This document shows positions 5,119 through 6,441 of a stretch of DNA of 6,441 nt, piece by piece. Source of the stretch: an uncultured Oscillospiraceae bacterium (lineage in GTDB: Bacteria > Bacillota_A > Clostridia > Oscillospirales > Oscillospiraceae). Both the position numbers and the translations under genes were made by a program. Position 1 is the stretch's first letter; each line of letters starts with the position of its first letter. The notes below the pieces were generated by a model, which saw nothing but the letters and a program-made list of their open reading frames with translations, made no database searches and was not told the DNA's origin. Where the stretch lies: positions 1-6,441 of the forward strand of contig CAAGIU010000251.1 in NCBI GenBank assembly GCA_900770015.1. Direction: 5' to 3'.

Positions 5119-6422
5119 TCGTTGTATCATCGAATTCTGGCACTGAATATGAAACGCCGGGGAAAACCCATGAGCGCCACCAAGCTGATCGCCGTGATCT
5201 TCGCCGTGATCATTCTGTGCGGCACGGGACTGCTGATGCTGCCCCAGGCCTCCCGGGACGGCCGCTCCTGCTCGTTTCTCAATGCATTGTTCACCGCCAC
5301 CTCGGCCACCTGCGTCACGGGACTGACGCCCTTTGACACCTATACCCAGTGGAGCACCTTCGGCCAATGGGTGCTGCTGGGCCTCATCGAAATCGGCGGC
5401 CTGGGCTTTATGTCCGCTGCCACGCTGGTGATTTTTATACTGCGAAAGAAGATCGGCCTCAAGCAACGCCTTGTCATGGCCCAGGCGCTGAGCCTCAATG
5501 AGTTGGACGGCGTTGTGAAGCTGCAGCGCACCGTCCTCGTGGGCAGCCTTGCCATGGAGGCCCTCGGGGCGCTGGTGCTGACGCTGCGGTTCTGGCCCGA
5601 GTACGGCTTCCGGCACGCCTTGCGCTGGGGCGTTTTCCACTCGGTTTCCGCTTTCTGCAACGCGGGCTTTGATATTTTCGGCGAGCTGGCTCCGGGCAGC
5701 AGCCTGCAGCTGTTCCGGCAGGACCCGGTGGTGCTGCTGACCCTGGCGGCGCTGATCGTAGTGGGCGGCCTGGGCTTTCTGGTCTGGGAGGAGCTGGCGG
5801 AAAAAAGGAGCTTTCAAAAGCTTTCGGTGTATTCCAGGCTTGTCCTCTCGGCAACGGGAATTCTGCTGCTGTGCGGCTGGGTGCTGACCTGCCTGCTGGA
5901 GTGGAACAATCCCGAAACCCTGGGCAGCCTGGATGCCTGCGGCAAGCTGCTGGGCGGCTTTTTCCAGTCCGTGACACTGCGAACAGCGGGCTTTGACGCC
6001 ATCAATCAGAGCGCGTTAACCGAGGGCAGCAAGGCGGTTTCCATGGTGTTTATGCTCATTGGCGGCTCCTCCGGCTCCACCGCCGGCGGTTTGAAAACTG
6101 TCACGTTTCTGGTGCTGCTGCTGTTCATTGCCTCCCGGGCAAGGGGCAGAAGCGTGGTCACGGTTTACCGGCGCACCATCCCGGACAACCAGGTGATGAA
6201 CGCCATGACCATTGCCATCATCATGATCGTGCTGGCAATGTTCGGCGGTATCTTCATCAGCGCCACCGCTCCTGTGAGCTTTACGGATGCCCTCTTTGAG
6301 GCGGTTTCGGCGCTGGGAACTGTGGGCCTCACCGCAGGGGCTACAGGACTTCTGAGCGCCCCTGCCAAAATTCTGATTATTGTATTTATGTATTTCGGTC
6401 GTGTCGGCGTGCTGACCATCAG
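5116..6422 (+). CDS. trkH: TrkH/KtrB-family potassium uptake channel subunit, 3'-truncated
   Basis: A membrane pore subunit for K+ (or Na+-coupled K+) uptake, which normally works with a cytoplasmic nucleotide-binding RCK partner (TrkA/KtrA). The frame is open from TTG 5116 to the edge with no stop. About 435 residues are visible, against roughly 450-480 in the family, so only the C-terminal end is missing. All four pseudo-repeat selectivity-filter loops are present with their key glycines: TCVTGL (65-70), CNAGF (181-185), RTAGF (289-293) and GTVGL (401-405). GGSSGSTAGG (316-325) is the expected flexible gating-loop sequence after the third filter, and YFGRVGVLT (426-434) the late conserved motif. 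Hydrophobic helices alternate throughout. TTG is preferred over ATG 5149 because of the Shine-Dalgarno. A TrkA/KtrA gene probably follows beyond the edge. The last 19 bases of the window are adapter and do not belong to this gene. Confidence 0.93.
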
Positions 6423-6441
6423 AGATCGGAAGAGCGTCGTG
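6423..6441 (+). other. Illumina TruSeq adapter remnant at contig end
   Basis: AGATCGGAAGAGCGTCGTG is an exact 19-base match to the beginning of the Illumina TruSeq universal adapter (reverse-complement form) as I remember it. It ends exactly at the window edge and interrupts the conserved end of the potassium transporter. It is untrimmed library sequence, not genomic DNA. Confidence 0.93.

Noticed and set aside
5074..5817. 247-aa open frame on the minus strand opposite the potassium transporter
   Set aside because: Its composition is dominated by Gln, Ala, Gly and Arg, as expected for antisense of a Leu/Gly-rich membrane protein. The plus strand encodes all four TrkH filter motifs.

Overview
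The window is a bacterial chromosomal segment with dense genes, short intergenic gaps, strong GGAGG-type ribosome binding sites and high GC in coding DNA. The gene set fits a Gram-positive gut clostridium: a clostridial-type threonyl-tRNA synthetase, a DUF4830 protein, a PucR/CdaR-type regulator and a mini protein kinase. Oscillospirales (Faecalibacterium/Gemmiger/Oscillibacter relatives) is my inference from protein style and from the repeat family; no 16S or marker search was possible.

Layout. 1-1302 is the 3' two-thirds of thrS, followed by a strong intrinsic terminator. A 163-bp palindromic MITE-like element (copy 1) follows. On the minus strand, 2053-1529 encodes a membrane-anchored DUF4830 protein, convergent with thrS. 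Divergent from it, 2161-2862 encodes an RsuA-type 16S rRNA pseudouridine synthase. A 266-bp AT-rich gap holds a mini-ORF whose Shine-Dalgarno can be masked by a stem, plus a near-consensus sigma-A promoter driving a PucR/CdaR-like regulator (3129-4217). After an 11-bp terminator-like hairpin comes a 164-aa minimal Ser/Thr kinase-like protein (4331-4825), then MITE copy 2 (4852-5020). A consensus promoter then drives a TrkH/KtrB potassium channel subunit that starts at TTG 5116 and runs off the right edge.

The last 19 bases (6423-6441) are an exact Illumina TruSeq adapter sequence, so the potassium transporter is cut by an assembly artefact rather than by biology.

The genes do not form one pathway: they are translation (thrS, rsuA), a stand-alone regulator, a possible signalling kinase and ion homeostasis. 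I see no CRISPR array, phage, toxin-antitoxin pair or biosynthetic cluster. The most distinctive content is the pair of ~91% identical, non-coding, full-length palindromic elements. I found no convincing undescribed multi-gene system.
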